Shown here: piece after piece, positions 33,859 to 42,673 of the stretch
How the letters are laid out: every line of letters starts with the position of its first letter
Numbering within the stretch: the first letter of the stretch is position 1
From: Pseudomonas alkylphenolica
Lineage (GTDB): Bacteria; Pseudomonadota; Gammaproteobacteria; Pseudomonadales; Pseudomonadaceae
Length of the DNA: 64,000 nucleotides
NCBI RefSeq assembly: GCF_016009175.1
Contig: NZ_JADUCM010000009.1
Coordinates: forward strand, 62,001 to 126,000
Reading direction: 5' to 3'
Program-made: the position numbers and the translations under genes
The notes under the pieces: generated by a model
Seen by the model: only the letters and a program-made list of their open reading frames with translations
What the model was told of the DNA's origin: nothing
Database searches by the model: none

Positions 33859-36168
33859 GTGATCTCACCCCGTCCGTTGGCGAGCGTCTGTCTGGCTGGA
33901 CTGCTCATTGGCCTGAGCGGTAGCGCCCAGGGCCGTGTTGCACCTGGCGATGCCAGTGCCGAAATCCGTCGTACCAGTTTTGGTGTTCCGCACATCCTCG
34001 CCCGCGACGAGCAAGGGCTGGGCTATGGCATCGGCTACGCCTACGGCCAGGACAACCTGTGCCTGCTGGCCAACGAAGTGGTTACCGTCAATGCCGAACG
34101 GTCGCGGTACTTTGGCCCCGATCAGCTCACGCTCGAGCAGCGCAAGAATATCGCCAGCGATCTGTTTTTCAGCTGGCTCAATACGCCCGCCGAGGTGTTC
34201 GGTTTCTGGCAGGCGCAGCCCGCACCGGTGCGGGCCTTGCTTGATGGCTATGCCAAGGGATACAACCGCGCACGGGCCGAGCGCGTGGCCCAAGGGCAAG
34301 GCGCACAGTGCCTGCAAGCGCCGTGGTTGCGGCCGATCACAGCGCTGGATCTGGTCAAGCTGACACGACGCCTGTTGGTTGAGGGGGGAGTAGGGCAGTT
34401 TGCCGAGGCGCTGGCGGCGGCCGCGCCGCCCACAGCCGTTGCCGGGCTTGAGTTCGACATGAGCGTGGCCCAGGCACAGCAGGACAATTTTTCCCTTGAA
34501 CGCGGCAGCAATGCAGTCGCCGTTGGCCGTGAGCGTTCGGCCAGCGGGCGTGGCATGTTGCTGGCAAACCCGCACTTCCCTTGGTCAGGCGGCATGCGTT
34601 TTTACCAGATGCAACTGACCATACCGGGCAAGCTGGATGTGATGGGCGCGGCGTTGCCGGGGTTGCCGTTGATCAATATCGGGTTCAACCGCCACCTGGC
34701 CTGGACGCATACCGTGGATACCTCCAGGCATTTCACCCTTTACCGGCTTGAACTCGACCCAAAGGATCCGGCGCGCTACCTGCTTGATGGCAAATCTGTA
34801 CCGTTGACCCGCCAGCAACTGACAGTGACCGTCAAAGGGGAGGATGGCACGCTCAAGCCGGTTACCCGCGAAGTGTACAGCTCGGTATTCGGGCCCGTGG
34901 TGCAATGGCCAGGACGCCTGGACTGGAACAGGCAGCATGCCTTCAGCCTGCGCGATGCCAACCTGGCCAACACCCGCGTGCTGCAGCAGTGGTACAGCAT
35001 GAATCAGGCTGACAGCCTGAAGGCCATGCAGGATTCGGTTCAGCGCCTGCAGGGTATTCCCTGGGTCAACACCCTGGCCGTCGATGCGCAAGGGCAAACC
35101 CTGTACTTGAACCAGTCGGTTGTGCCCTACGTGGATGCCTCGATGCTCGCCCGATGCGGTGACCCGGCTGCCGGGCAGGAGATGGTGGTTCTCGACGGCT
35201 CGCGCAGCGCCTGTAACTGGAAAGTGGATGCCCGTGCGGCACAGCCGGGGATCTTCCCGACACAGTTGCAACCTAGCCTGAGCCGTAAGGATTTCATTCA
35301 ACACGCCAACGACTCGGCGTGGATGGTGAACCCGGCGCAGCCCCTGCGCGGCTTCTCGCCCCTGATCAGTCGTGAGGACCAGCCACTGGGTGCGCGCAGC
35401 CGCTATGCGCTGCAGCGTCTTGCTGGCAATGACAAACTGACAGGCGCCGATCTGCAGCAAATGGTGATGGGCAATCAGGTCTACCTGGCCGAACTGCTGA
35501 TGCCCGATGTGTTGCAATGGTGTGGTATTCAGCCGCACGACACGACATTGGCCGGGCTCTGCACCAGCCTCAAGGCCTGGAACCTGCGTGCCGACCTGGA
35601 CAGCGGCATCGGCTGGGTGCATTTCCAGAACATTTTGCAGAGCCTGCTCAAGCGCAGCGATATCTGGCGTGTTGGCTTTGATCCGGCCGATCCGCAGCAC
35701 ACCCCACGCGGGCTGGCGGTCGAACGCCCCGAAGTGGCCGAGGCATTGAACCTGGCGGCGCAGGCTTCGCTGGCGGCGGTGAAGCAGGCCGGGCTGGCGG
35801 ACGACGTACGCTGGGAGCAGATCCAGCAAGCGTCGGACGGCACGCCCATCCATGGCGGGCCGGCGAGCCTTGGCGTTTACAACGCCATCCAGAGCGTGCC
35901 GAGTGGGGCCGGCAAACGACAAGTGGTCAGCGGCACCAGCTACCTGCAAGTGGTGACCTTCGAGGCCAACGGGCCGCAAGCCCGGGGCCTGCTGGCGTTC
36001 TCGCAGTCCAGTGAGGCGCAGTCGCCGCATGGCGGTGACCAGACGCGGGCGTTTTCGGCCAAGCAATGGCACCTGATGCCCTTCACCGAGGCGCAAATCA
36101 AGGCGGACCCGCAGTACCGTGTGCAGGTGATTCGCGAGGCCGCATCAGTGGCTGACGCGGCACGATGA
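33859..36168 (+). CDS. pvdQ: Pyoverdine-maturation / AHL acylase PvdQ
   Basis: A 769-residue Ntn-hydrolase of the penicillin acylase family. Signal peptide 1-25; alpha chain to about 193; a spacer peptide is excised; the beta chain starts at the nucleophile S217 in ERGSNAVAVG, the same number I recall for P. aeruginosa PvdQ. LLANPHFPWSGGMRFYQM, NIGFNRHLAWTHTVDTS and QGFSPL-like regions agree closely with it. The enzyme removes the fatty acyl group from pyoverdine precursors in the periplasm and can also cleave long-chain acyl-homoserine lactones. GTG start with CAGGAG 5 bases upstream. Not in a pvd cluster here; divergent from the Fur-like gene. Confidence 0.93.
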   Translation: MISPRPLASVCLAGLLIGLSGSAQGRVAPGDASAEIRRTSFGVPHILARDEQGLGYGIGYAYGQDNLCLLANEVVTVNAERSRYFGPDQLTLEQRKNIASDLFFSWLNTPAEVFGFWQAQPAPVRALLDGYAKGYNRARAERVAQGQGAQCLQAPWLRPITALDLVKLTRRLLVEGGVGQFAEALAAAAPPTAVAGLEFDMSVAQAQQDNFSLERGSNAVAVGRERSASGRGMLLANPHFPWSGGMRFYQMQLTIPGKLDVMGAALPGLPLINIGFNRHLAWTHTVDTSRHFTLYRLELDPKDPARYLLDGKSVPLTRQQLTVTVKGEDGTLKPVTREVYSSVFGPVVQWPGRLDWNRQHAFSLRDANLANTRVLQQWYSMNQADSLKAMQDSVQRLQGIPWVNTLAVDAQGQTLYLNQSVVPYVDASMLARCGDPAAGQEMVVLDGSRSACNWKVDARAAQPGIFPTQLQPSLSRKDFIQHANDSAWMVNPAQPLRGFSPLISREDQPLGARSRYALQRLAGNDKLTGADLQQMVMGNQVYLAELLMPDVLQWCGIQPHDTTLAGLCTSLKAWNLRADLDSGIGWVHFQNILQSLLKRSDIWRVGFDPADPQHTPRGLAVERPEVAEALNLAAQASLAAVKQAGLADDVRWEQIQQASDGTPIHGGPASLGVYNAIQSVPSGAGKRQVVSGTSYLQVVTFEANGPQARGLLAFSQSSEAQSPHGGDQTRAFSAKQWHLMPFTEAQIKADPQYRVQVIREAASVADAAR

Positions 36169-36173
36169 TACAA

Positions 36174-36196
36174 GGGGCCTGCTGCAGACCGGCCCC
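36174..36196. terminator. Hairpin between pvdQ and trhP
   Basis: GGGGCC / GGCCCC arms (6 bp) enclose an 11-base loop in the gap between two convergent genes. No T run is present, so this is only a candidate terminator. Confidence 0.4.
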
Positions 36197-36202
36197 GAAC
36201 AG

Positions 36203-37522
36203 TCAGGCAATCAGTTCTCTGAGCAACAGCCCGAACGCCAGGTCGACCTGCTCAGGGATGGGCAGATAGACCGTATGCCCATCACCGGGCGCCACTTCGA
36301 TGGCCGCACCCTGACGGTCGCGCAACTGGTGCAGGTCGAAGTGGTAGTTACCGCGCGGCGTCATCAGCTCCAGGTGATCGCCCAGGGCAAAGCGATTTTT
36401 CACCCGCACTTCAGCCAGTCCGTCGACACGCTTGCCTGTGAGTTCACCGACAAACTGCTGACGATCGGACACAGAATTGCCACGTTGATAATTCTGATAC
36501 TCGTCATGCACATGCCGTCGCAGGAAGCCTTCGGTGTAACCGCGTTGGGCCAGTGACTCCAGGTTGAGCATCAGGCTGCGGTCGAACTCACGGCCAGCCA
36601 CGGCATCGTCGATGGCCTGGCGATAGGCCTGGGTGGTGCGCGCGCAGTAGAAGTGCGACTTGGTCCGGCCTTCGATCTTCAGCGAGTGTACGCCTATGCG
36701 GGTCAGCCGTTCGACATGCTGGACGGCGCGCAGGTCTTTGGCGTTCATGATGTAGGTGCCGTGTTCATCCTCGAAGGCCGGCATGTCTTCATCGGGGCGA
36801 TTGCTTTCCTGCAGCAGGAACACCTGGTCGGTGGGTGCGCCGATGCCCAGGGTGGGCTGCACTTCACGCACGATGTCGCCGCTGGCGTCTTCAGTGGCCG
36901 GTGTGGCGCTGTACTTCCAGCGGCAGGCATTGGTGCAACTGCCCTGGTTGGCATCGCGACGGTTGAGGTAGCCCGACAGCAGGCAGCGACCGGAATAGGC
37001 CATGCACAACGCACCATGCACGAAAACCTCGAGTTCCATCGCCGGCACTTGCTGGCGAATTTCTTCGATCTCTTCCAGCGACAGCTCGCGTGACAGGATC
37101 ACCCGTGTCAGCCCCTGGCTGCGCCAGAATTCGACGCTCGCCCAGTTCACGGTATTGGCCTGGACGGAGAGGTGAATGGGCATCTGCGGGAAGTGCTGGC
37201 GCACCAGCATGATCAAACCCGGGTCCGACATGATCAGGGCATCCGGCGCCATCTCGATGACGGGGGCGAGGTCTTTGAGGAAGGTCTTGAGCTTGGCGTT
37301 GTGCGGGGCGATGTTGACCACCACGTAGAAACGTTTGCCCTGGCTTTGGGCTTCCTTGATCCCCAGCGCGAGATTGGCGTGGTCGAATTCGTTGTTGCGC
37401 ACCCGCAGGCTGTAGCGTGGTTGCCCTGCATAAACGGCGTCGGCGCCATAGGCGAAGGCGTAACGCATGTTCTTCAGGGTGCCGGCTGGGGCGAGTAATT
37501 CAGGTTTGGCAAGCGGGGTCAT
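36203..37522 (-). CDS. trhP: tRNA 5-hydroxyuridine synthesis protein TrhP (YegQ, U32 family)
   Basis: A 439-residue U32-family protein. N-terminal ELLAPAGTLKNMRYAFAYGADAVYAG, the signature EVFVHGALCMAYSGRCLLSGYLNRRDANQGSCTNACRW (peptidase U32 motif, with four cysteines for an Fe-S cluster), and a C-terminal beta-barrel domain (about 370-439) typical of YegQ. TrhP makes 5-hydroxyuridine at tRNA position 34 without oxygen, using prephenate as donor; TrhO is the oxygen-dependent alternative. A perfect Anr box and a suitably placed -10 lie upstream, suggesting low-oxygen induction. Divergent from the FNR-family gene. Confidence 0.92.
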   Translation of the reverse strand: MTPLAKPELLAPAGTLKNMRYAFAYGADAVYAGQPRYSLRVRNNEFDHANLALGIKEAQSQGKRFYVVVNIAPHNAKLKTFLKDLAPVIEMAPDALIMSDPGLIMLVRQHFPQMPIHLSVQANTVNWASVEFWRSQGLTRVILSRELSLEEIEEIRQQVPAMELEVFVHGALCMAYSGRCLLSGYLNRRDANQGSCTNACRWKYSATPATEDASGDIVREVQPTLGIGAPTDQVFLLQESNRPDEDMPAFEDEHGTYIMNAKDLRAVQHVERLTRIGVHSLKIEGRTKSHFYCARTTQAYRQAIDDAVAGREFDRSLMLNLESLAQRGYTEGFLRRHVHDEYQNYQRGNSVSDRQQFVGELTGKRVDGLAEVRVKNRFALGDHLELMTPRGNYHFDLHQLRDRQGAAIEVAPGDGHTVYLPIPEQVDLAFGLLLRELIA

Positions 37523-37547
37523 GTTCGGGTCGCGGCTAAAGGCGCGG

Positions 37548-37589
37548 ATGCTATCGACACTGCACGGCGGGCTTGTTGATCTGCATCAA
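37548..37589 (-). promoter_or_regulatory. Anr/FNR box and class II promoter for trhP
   Basis: TTGATCTGCATCAA at 37576-37589 is a perfect TTGAT-N4-ATCAA FNR/Anr site. On the minus strand a TAGCAT hexamer at 37553-37548 stands as -10 when the box is centred at -41.5, the class II arrangement. The predicted start is near 37541, 19 bases before the trhP ATG. The same box lies 207 bases upstream of the divergent FNR-family gene and could also act there. Confidence 0.75.
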
Positions 37590-37795
37590 CTTCACGCGCT
37601 CTGCTGCCGGCTTTTGCGTGGGTTGCTGGTGGTTATGAGATTATTATTTATTCAATAAAATCAATGCTTTGATATGAAATGACGATTGTTGAGGGGTGTT
37701 TCAAGGTGGTGCGCGGGACACTGAACGGGTTGTTAAAGCGCGCCTGATTGAGACTGGTTCAGGCACATGGGTGTTATTCCATAAGGACCTGATAA

Positions 37796-38542
37796 ATGTC
37801 GGAGCCCGTTAGGTTGCACGCTCACCGCCAGACGCAATGCAAGACCTGCCGACTGGCGCCGGTCTGCTTGCCCGGTTCAGTGAGTCACGAAGAAGTCGAC
37901 ATACTCGATGGCCTGGTCAAACACACCCGCTTGCTGAAAAAAGGGGAGTTCCTGTTTCGCCAGGGCGACAGTTTCAGCGCTATTTATTCGATTCGTTCCG
38001 GCGTGTTGAAGTCCGTAAGCCTGAGTGCAAACGGTCAGGAAAAGATCATCGCCCTGCATTTTCCAGGTGAGCTGATCGGCCTGTCGGGCATGGATTCTGA
38101 CACCTATCTGGTCACGGTCCAGGCACTGGAAGTTACCGATGTCTGCGAGTTGCCTTTCGCCCCGCTCGATGAGCGCTTGATACGCTTGCCGCAAGTGCGC
38201 CGGCACCTCATGCGGACAATGAGCCGTGAAATTCGCAATACCCAGCAAATGACCCGGTTGCTCTCGAACAAGGCGGCTGATACGCGGGTCATCAGCTTGC
38301 TGGTCAACCTGTCGGCACGCTTTCGCAGCCTGGGTTATGCGGCCAATGAGTTGAACCTGAGCATTTCACGCAACGAGATTGGCAATTACCTGGGCCTGGC
38401 CTCGGAAACGGTCTCCCGGGTACTCACCCGTCTTCAGGACGACGGCTTGATCGAAGTGGAGGGCAAGGAGGTCCGCATTCTTGATGTGCTACCCGGCAAG
38501 AGCGGGTGCAACGTAGACAGCAGCGGGCTGAGCCCGCATTAA
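37796..38542 (+). CDS. FNR/Anr-family oxygen-responsive regulator
   Basis: A 248-residue CRP/FNR-family regulator. It has C15, C18, C24 and C117, with the same spacing as the four [4Fe-4S] ligands of E. coli FNR (C20, C23, C29, C122). The cyclic-nucleotide-like barrel covers about 30-150, and the dimer helix follows. The recognition helix contains GLASETVSRVLTRL, with the E-x2-S-R pattern that reads TTGAT. P. putida has several FNR paralogues; hemN, the usual Anr neighbour, is absent, so I do not call this anr itself. AAGGA lies 8 bases before the ATG. Confidence 0.9.
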   Translation: MSEPVRLHAHRQTQCKTCRLAPVCLPGSVSHEEVDILDGLVKHTRLLKKGEFLFRQGDSFSAIYSIRSGVLKSVSLSANGQEKIIALHFPGELIGLSGMDSDTYLVTVQALEVTDVCELPFAPLDERLIRLPQVRRHLMRTMSREIRNTQQMTRLLSNKAADTRVISLLVNLSARFRSLGYAANELNLSISRNEIGNYLGLASETVSRVLTRLQDDGLIEVEGKEVRILDVLPGKSGCNVDSSGLSPH

Positions 38543-38551
38543 GGAACCTCA

Positions 38552-38938
38552 ATGACCTTGACTCTATCGCACGGCACCTGGTCCGTCACAATCGCCAGGC
38601 CAACCGGTCCGGCCTTTCAAATGCAGTACCTCCTCACTGAACGTATCCCCATGGACACCACTTACCAGTGGAACCTGAAGGGGCAACGCTTGAGTGCCGT
38701 GAGCAACTGCACGTTCTCCTTTGCCAATCACAACGTGCCCAGCCCGTTTACCTGGAAACCCTCACTCGCTCAGTGCGCCTGGGAAGACGCAGCCAGCGCG
38801 CAGGCCCCCGAAAGTCTCCAGGATGCGGCCGAGAACAATGACGGTCAGCGCCATGTGCAGATTGAGCTGGTCGCGCAATTTTGTTGGGAAAGTGACCTGG
38901 CCATGGGGCAAGCCAGGGCGAACTGGCACGCGGGGTAA
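38552..38938 (+). CDS. Protein of unknown function downstream of FNR-family gene
   Basis: A 128-residue frame starting 9 bases after the FNR-family stop, with AAGGA 6 bases before the ATG. The composition is Gln/Trp/Ala-rich with no signal peptide or membrane segment. It contains three cysteines (SNCTFSF, AQCAWED, QFCWESD). I recognise no family. Close spacing and ribosome site suggest co-transcription with the regulator, and a strong hairpin ends the pair. Confidence 0.6.
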   Translation: MTLTLSHGTWSVTIARPTGPAFQMQYLLTERIPMDTTYQWNLKGQRLSAVSNCTFSFANHNVPSPFTWKPSLAQCAWEDAASAQAPESLQDAAENNDGQRHVQIELVAQFCWESDLAMGQARANWHAG

Positions 38939-38947
38939 ATGCTGCCG

Positions 38948-38985
38948 CAGGGGAATGTGCTGTGTCGGCGGCACTTTTTCCCCTG
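38948..38985 (+). terminator. Terminator after FNR-family operon
   Basis: Outer arms CAGGGGAA / TTCCCCTG and an inner TGTGC / GCAC-type pairing with a T run (CACTTTTT) inside the descending arm. It starts 10 bases after the unknown gene's stop. Confidence 0.55.
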
Positions 38986-39023
38986 TGCTGCGCACTAATG
39001 TTGACAACGACATCGGTGCACAC

Positions 39024-40088
39024 ATGAACGAAACCGCCCTGCAGCACAAAGCCTTGATCCTGTTACTGGCCCTGGTGACCATTGCCTTCATCTGGATTCT
39101 GCTGCCGTTCTATGGCGCCGTGTTCTGGGCGGTGATCCTCGGGATCGTGTTTGCTCCACTGCAGCGGCGCTTGTTGTTGCGCCTGGGCTGGCGGCGCAAC
39201 CTGGCAGCCGGGGCAACCCTGCTGGTGTGCCTGGTGATTGCCATCTTTCCGGTGATTGTCATCAGCACCTTGCTGGTGCAGGAAGGCGCGGCGCTGTACA
39301 GCAACATCGAAAGCGGTCATCTGGACATTGCCAGCTACCTGGAGCGCTTCAAGGACCTGCTTCCGGCCTTTGCACAGACGGGCCTGGAACGGATGGGCAT
39401 GAGCGATCTGGAAGGCCTGCGTGACAAAATCGCCAAGGGCCTGATGCAGGGCAGCCAGTTCGTTGCGACTCAGGTGTTCAGCTTCGGCCAGGGCACGTTC
39501 GAGTTTGTGGTGAGCTTCGGCATCATGCTCTATCTGCTGTTCTTCTTTCTGCGCGACGGTGCCGAGCTTGCCCGCAAGGTGCGCGCGGCAGTACCGCTGG
39601 CCGAGCACCAGAAACGTCGCCTGCAATTGAAGTTCAACCGGGTGGTGCGCGCCACGGTCAAGGGCAACCTGGTGGTGGCCGTGACCCAGGGCACACTGGG
39701 CGGGATCATCTTCTGGGTACTCGACATTCCCAGTGCGCTGGTGTGGGGCGTCCTGATGGCGTTTCTTTCGTTACTCCCGGCCGTGGGCGCCGGCATCGTC
39801 TGGGCGCCGGTAGCGGCCTACTTCCTGTTGGCCGGAGCCTTCTGGCAGGGGATAGTGCTGACTGCGTTCGGCGTATTGGTCATCGGTCTGGTGGACAACC
39901 TGCTGCGCCCGATCCTGGTGGGCAAGGACACAAAAATGCCCGACTATCTGATTCTGATCTCGACACTGGGGGGGCTGGCGGTGTTCGGTTTGAACGGCTT
40001 CGTCATCGGGCCGTTGATCGCCGCGCTGTTCATGTCCAGCTGGGCGATCTTCGTGTCCACCAAACCCCAGGTGCAGTTGCCCGGTTAA
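39024..40088 (+). CDS. AI-2E family transporter (YdiK/PerM-like)
   Basis: A 354-residue polytopic membrane protein of the AI-2E exporter/PerM family. It has an N-terminal hairpin of hydrophobic segments (10-65), a periplasmic or cytoplasmic helical region (95-155), and a C-terminal block of transmembrane helices with the family signature PAVGAGIVWAPVAAYFLLAG and VDNLLRPILVGK. Despite the name, substrates of most members are unknown, and some act as Na+/H+ antiporters. No strong ribosome site precedes the ATG. Its stop overlaps the stop of the convergent TonB receptor gene by 4 bases. Confidence 0.88.
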   Translation: MNETALQHKALILLLALVTIAFIWILLPFYGAVFWAVILGIVFAPLQRRLLLRLGWRRNLAAGATLLVCLVIAIFPVIVISTLLVQEGAALYSNIESGHLDIASYLERFKDLLPAFAQTGLERMGMSDLEGLRDKIAKGLMQGSQFVATQVFSFGQGTFEFVVSFGIMLYLLFFFLRDGAELARKVRAAVPLAEHQKRRLQLKFNRVVRATVKGNLVVAVTQGTLGGIIFWVLDIPSALVWGVLMAFLSLLPAVGAGIVWAPVAAYFLLAGAFWQGIVLTAFGVLVIGLVDNLLRPILVGKDTKMPDYLILISTLGGLAVFGLNGFVIGPLIAALFMSSWAIFVSTKPQVQLPG

Positions 40089-42148
40089 CGGAAACTGTAG
40101 GACACCCCGGCATACACCCCGAAACCTTCGCCAGGTGTCGAGTGGGCTACATCCTTGCCGTTATCGTTGTAGCCTGGCGTGACCGTGGCGGCATAGCGTT
40201 TGTTGGTCAGGTTGCGCAGGTCGAGCCAGGTCTGCCAGTCCTGTTTTGCCGAGTTGTAGCCCAGCGTTGCCCCAAGCAGGGCGTAGGCGTCGGTCGGGTA
40301 GCTATTGGCGTAGTCAACCTGGACTTTGGACGCCATCTGCGTGTTGATTCCGGCGTAAAGGCCACTCGGCAAATCGAAGCGCAGCTCGGCCTGGTAGTAG
40401 TGCATCGGGATGCCCGGCAGACGGTTGTCGCCGAAGGTATCGTCGTCGCGGTAGTGGAAGTCGCTGAAGGTGTAGGCCTGGCGCAGGGACAGTTTGCCCA
40501 CACCCGCGTCTTCCCAGAGCAAGCTGTCCAGCCCCGCTTCGATACCTTGGTGCACCGTGGGGCTGGCGTTGAATTCCTTGGCCGGCAGTCCCTGTACGAT
40601 CTCCACGGCCAGCAGCTCATGGCGCACGTCCGAGTAGTACCAGGCCAGGTCCCAGCGGCCGATGGAGGATTCACCGCGTGCGCCCAACTCCAGGGTGGTG
40701 GCAGTCTGGTTCTGCATTTCGATCGGCTGGGTGAAACTGGTCGAGCTCCAGATCAGCGACCAGGGGTGCGGCGGCTCTACCGAGCGGCTGAGGTTGCCAT
40801 AGACCTGCAGCTGAGGGCTGATGTCGTAGCGCAGGCCCAGGCGCGGGGCGTAGTCCCAGTCGTGCTGGCTGACCTTGCCGCCATTGGCCGGATAGCTCAC
40901 GTCGCTTTCGCGGCGGGTATAGATCATTGCCAGGCCGCTGGTCAGCCACAGGTCTGGTACCAGCTCGAGGTCGTTGCCTACGTGCAGCACGGTGTCCGAG
41001 CCCTGGTAGCTGAAGTCCCGGGTGCGGGCACCGGTGATGTCGTCTTTGCGTTCAAACTGCGAAGCGCCGCTGTTGGGCAGGTGCTTGGTGGTCCGCCAGC
41101 CCACCGTCGTCTTGGTTTCGTGCCCGAGCAGGGTGTCTGTGCGGAAATAATTCAGTGTCCCGCTGACGTCAGAATAGGCAACCTTGAGGCGCATCGGGCC
41201 TTCGCGCAGGTCCATCGGGTAGTCGTGATAAACCAGCCCGGTTTCCAGGCGTGAATCGTCGTCGAGGTAGAACGTGGTCTTGTTGCCCACCCAGGTGCTG
41301 CCCGGTTGCGGGCGGCTGTCATCGCGGGCCAGGTAGGCGGGGTTGGCGTCGCGTGGGTGGTGCTTGATCTGATCCTTGGTCAGACGCCCGGCCAGGTCAT
41401 TCTCGGTTTCCCGATACCGCAGATAGAAACGGGTCTCCAGGTTCGGGTTGAAACGGTAACCGACATTGGCCGCGATGCCCTTGCTGCTGCCGCTGCTGTG
41501 GTCCTGGTAACCGTCATACTCGGAGTCGGTCAGTGCCACGTAGTAGTCCAGATCCCCCAGCACCTGGCCCGAACTGATCTGGCGCTTGGCGTAACCGCGG
41601 CTGCCGAGCTCATAGCGAACCTGCAAGGGCGCCGCATCGTAGCCGGTGTGGGTGATGTAATCGATGGCGCCGCCCAGGGCCAGCGCTCCTCTGTCGAAAC
41701 CATTGGCGCCGCGCAGTACTTCCGCGCGGCTCAGCCACAAGGGTTCGAATAGCTCGTAGGGCGTACCGCCGGGACCGGTCAGCGGCAGGCCGTCGAACAT
41801 CGTATAGACACCCGAACCATGCGCACCGGGTGCGCGGTTGATACCCGAGCCCCTGATCGACAACTTGATGCCGTCGTTGCCCGCCGATTGGGCAAATACG
41901 CCTGGCTGGTAGGCGAGGACGTCCTGATTGGTGGCCACCCGACCTTGTTCTACCCGCTGCATGTCCACCAGGTTGGTGGCGCCCGGTACCTGATGCAGGC
42001 GCTCCTGGGCAGTTTCCACTTCACTTTGCTGGCGGTCTTCGATCAGCACCTGGCCCAGCTCCAGCGGCGCAACCGTTTGTGCCTGGCTCACGGGAACGAA
42101 CAACCCGAGGAGGCCAAGGGAGGAGGGGAAGAGTAAAGCGGGGCGCAT
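40085..42148 (-). CDS. TonB-dependent outer-membrane receptor
   Basis: A 687-residue receptor: signal peptide (about 1-23), plug domain (about 45-165, including LSIRGSGINRAPGAHGSGVYTMFDGLPL) and a 22-strand barrel ending in YAGVSYSFR. The N-terminal TonB box is near APLELGQVLIEDRQ. No extra FecA-type signalling domain is present. Many such receptors import ferric siderophores, but no Fur box was seen upstream, so the substrate may be something else. The ATG at 42148 has GGAG 7 bases upstream and gives a canonical signal peptide. Confidence 0.9.
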   Translation of the reverse strand: MRPALLFPSSLGLLGLFVPVSQAQTVAPLELGQVLIEDRQQSEVETAQERLHQVPGATNLVDMQRVEQGRVATNQDVLAYQPGVFAQSAGNDGIKLSIRGSGINRAPGAHGSGVYTMFDGLPLTGPGGTPYELFEPLWLSRAEVLRGANGFDRGALALGGAIDYITHTGYDAAPLQVRYELGSRGYAKRQISSGQVLGDLDYYVALTDSEYDGYQDHSSGSSKGIAANVGYRFNPNLETRFYLRYRETENDLAGRLTKDQIKHHPRDANPAYLARDDSRPQPGSTWVGNKTTFYLDDDSRLETGLVYHDYPMDLREGPMRLKVAYSDVSGTLNYFRTDTLLGHETKTTVGWRTTKHLPNSGASQFERKDDITGARTRDFSYQGSDTVLHVGNDLELVPDLWLTSGLAMIYTRRESDVSYPANGGKVSQHDWDYAPRLGLRYDISPQLQVYGNLSRSVEPPHPWSLIWSSTSFTQPIEMQNQTATTLELGARGESSIGRWDLAWYYSDVRHELLAVEIVQGLPAKEFNASPTVHQGIEAGLDSLLWEDAGVGKLSLRQAYTFSDFHYRDDDTFGDNRLPGIPMHYYQAELRFDLPSGLYAGINTQMASKVQVDYANSYPTDAYALLGATLGYNSAKQDWQTWLDLRNLTNKRYAATVTPGYNDNGKDVAHSTPGEGFGVYAGVSYSFR

Positions 42149-42374
42149 CGCGGGACTCCAACGACAAAGGGACTGCAGAGATAGAGGGTCAGACGCCGCA
42201 AGGGCGGGGTAAAGCACGCGCCAGGGCGCTAAAAACCGCGTTAGCCGTTATCGCGTTGAATTGTGGTATGGCGCCGTACAAGTCACTTGGCTGGCGGCGT
42301 CGCAGTCGCTGTTCGTATCGTGGAAGCAACTCCCGAGCGGGAAAACTCCGCCGGAGAACTTCTGGAGATCAACC
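42149..42374. other. Intergenic region between TonB receptor and LuxR-type gene
   Basis: 226 bases between divergent genes. I see a few GC-rich inverted stretches but no Fur box, PvdS box or confident promoter. Confidence 0.4.
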
Positions 42375-42638
42375 ATGACATTGACCCCTGCTGCTACCTG
42401 CCCATCTGAGGCGTATGCCGATGGCACCAAGGCGCCCATCAAACTCACTTCACGCGAACAAGAGGTACTGCTGTGGTGCGCCTACGCCAAAAGCTCGTGG
42501 GAGATCGGGAGGATCCTTGGTTGCAAGGAGTCCACGGTGAACTTCCATATCAGCAACATCCTGCGCAAGTTCAACGTGAGCAACCGTGTCGCTGCGGTGG
42601 TCAAGGCCTTGCGCTACGGAATGCTACAGCACCTGTGA
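42375..42638 (+). CDS. Small LuxR-type helix-turn-helix regulator
   Basis: An 87-residue protein that is essentially only the LuxR-type DNA-binding domain: LTSREQEVLLWCAYAKSSWEIGRILGCKESTVNFHISNILRKFNVSNRVAAVVKALRYGML (27-86). No autoinducer or receiver domain. The ATG at 42375 has GGAG 7 bases upstream. It lies 35 bases before the GpL-like phage gene and could be its regulator or an older chromosomal gene at the edge of the prophage remnant. Confidence 0.85.
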   Translation: MTLTPAATCPSEAYADGTKAPIKLTSREQEVLLWCAYAKSSWEIGRILGCKESTVNFHISNILRKFNVSNRVAAVVKALRYGMLQHL

Positions 42639-42673
42639 CCTGGAGCGGTACTAATGAACGTGAGGAGCGTTTC

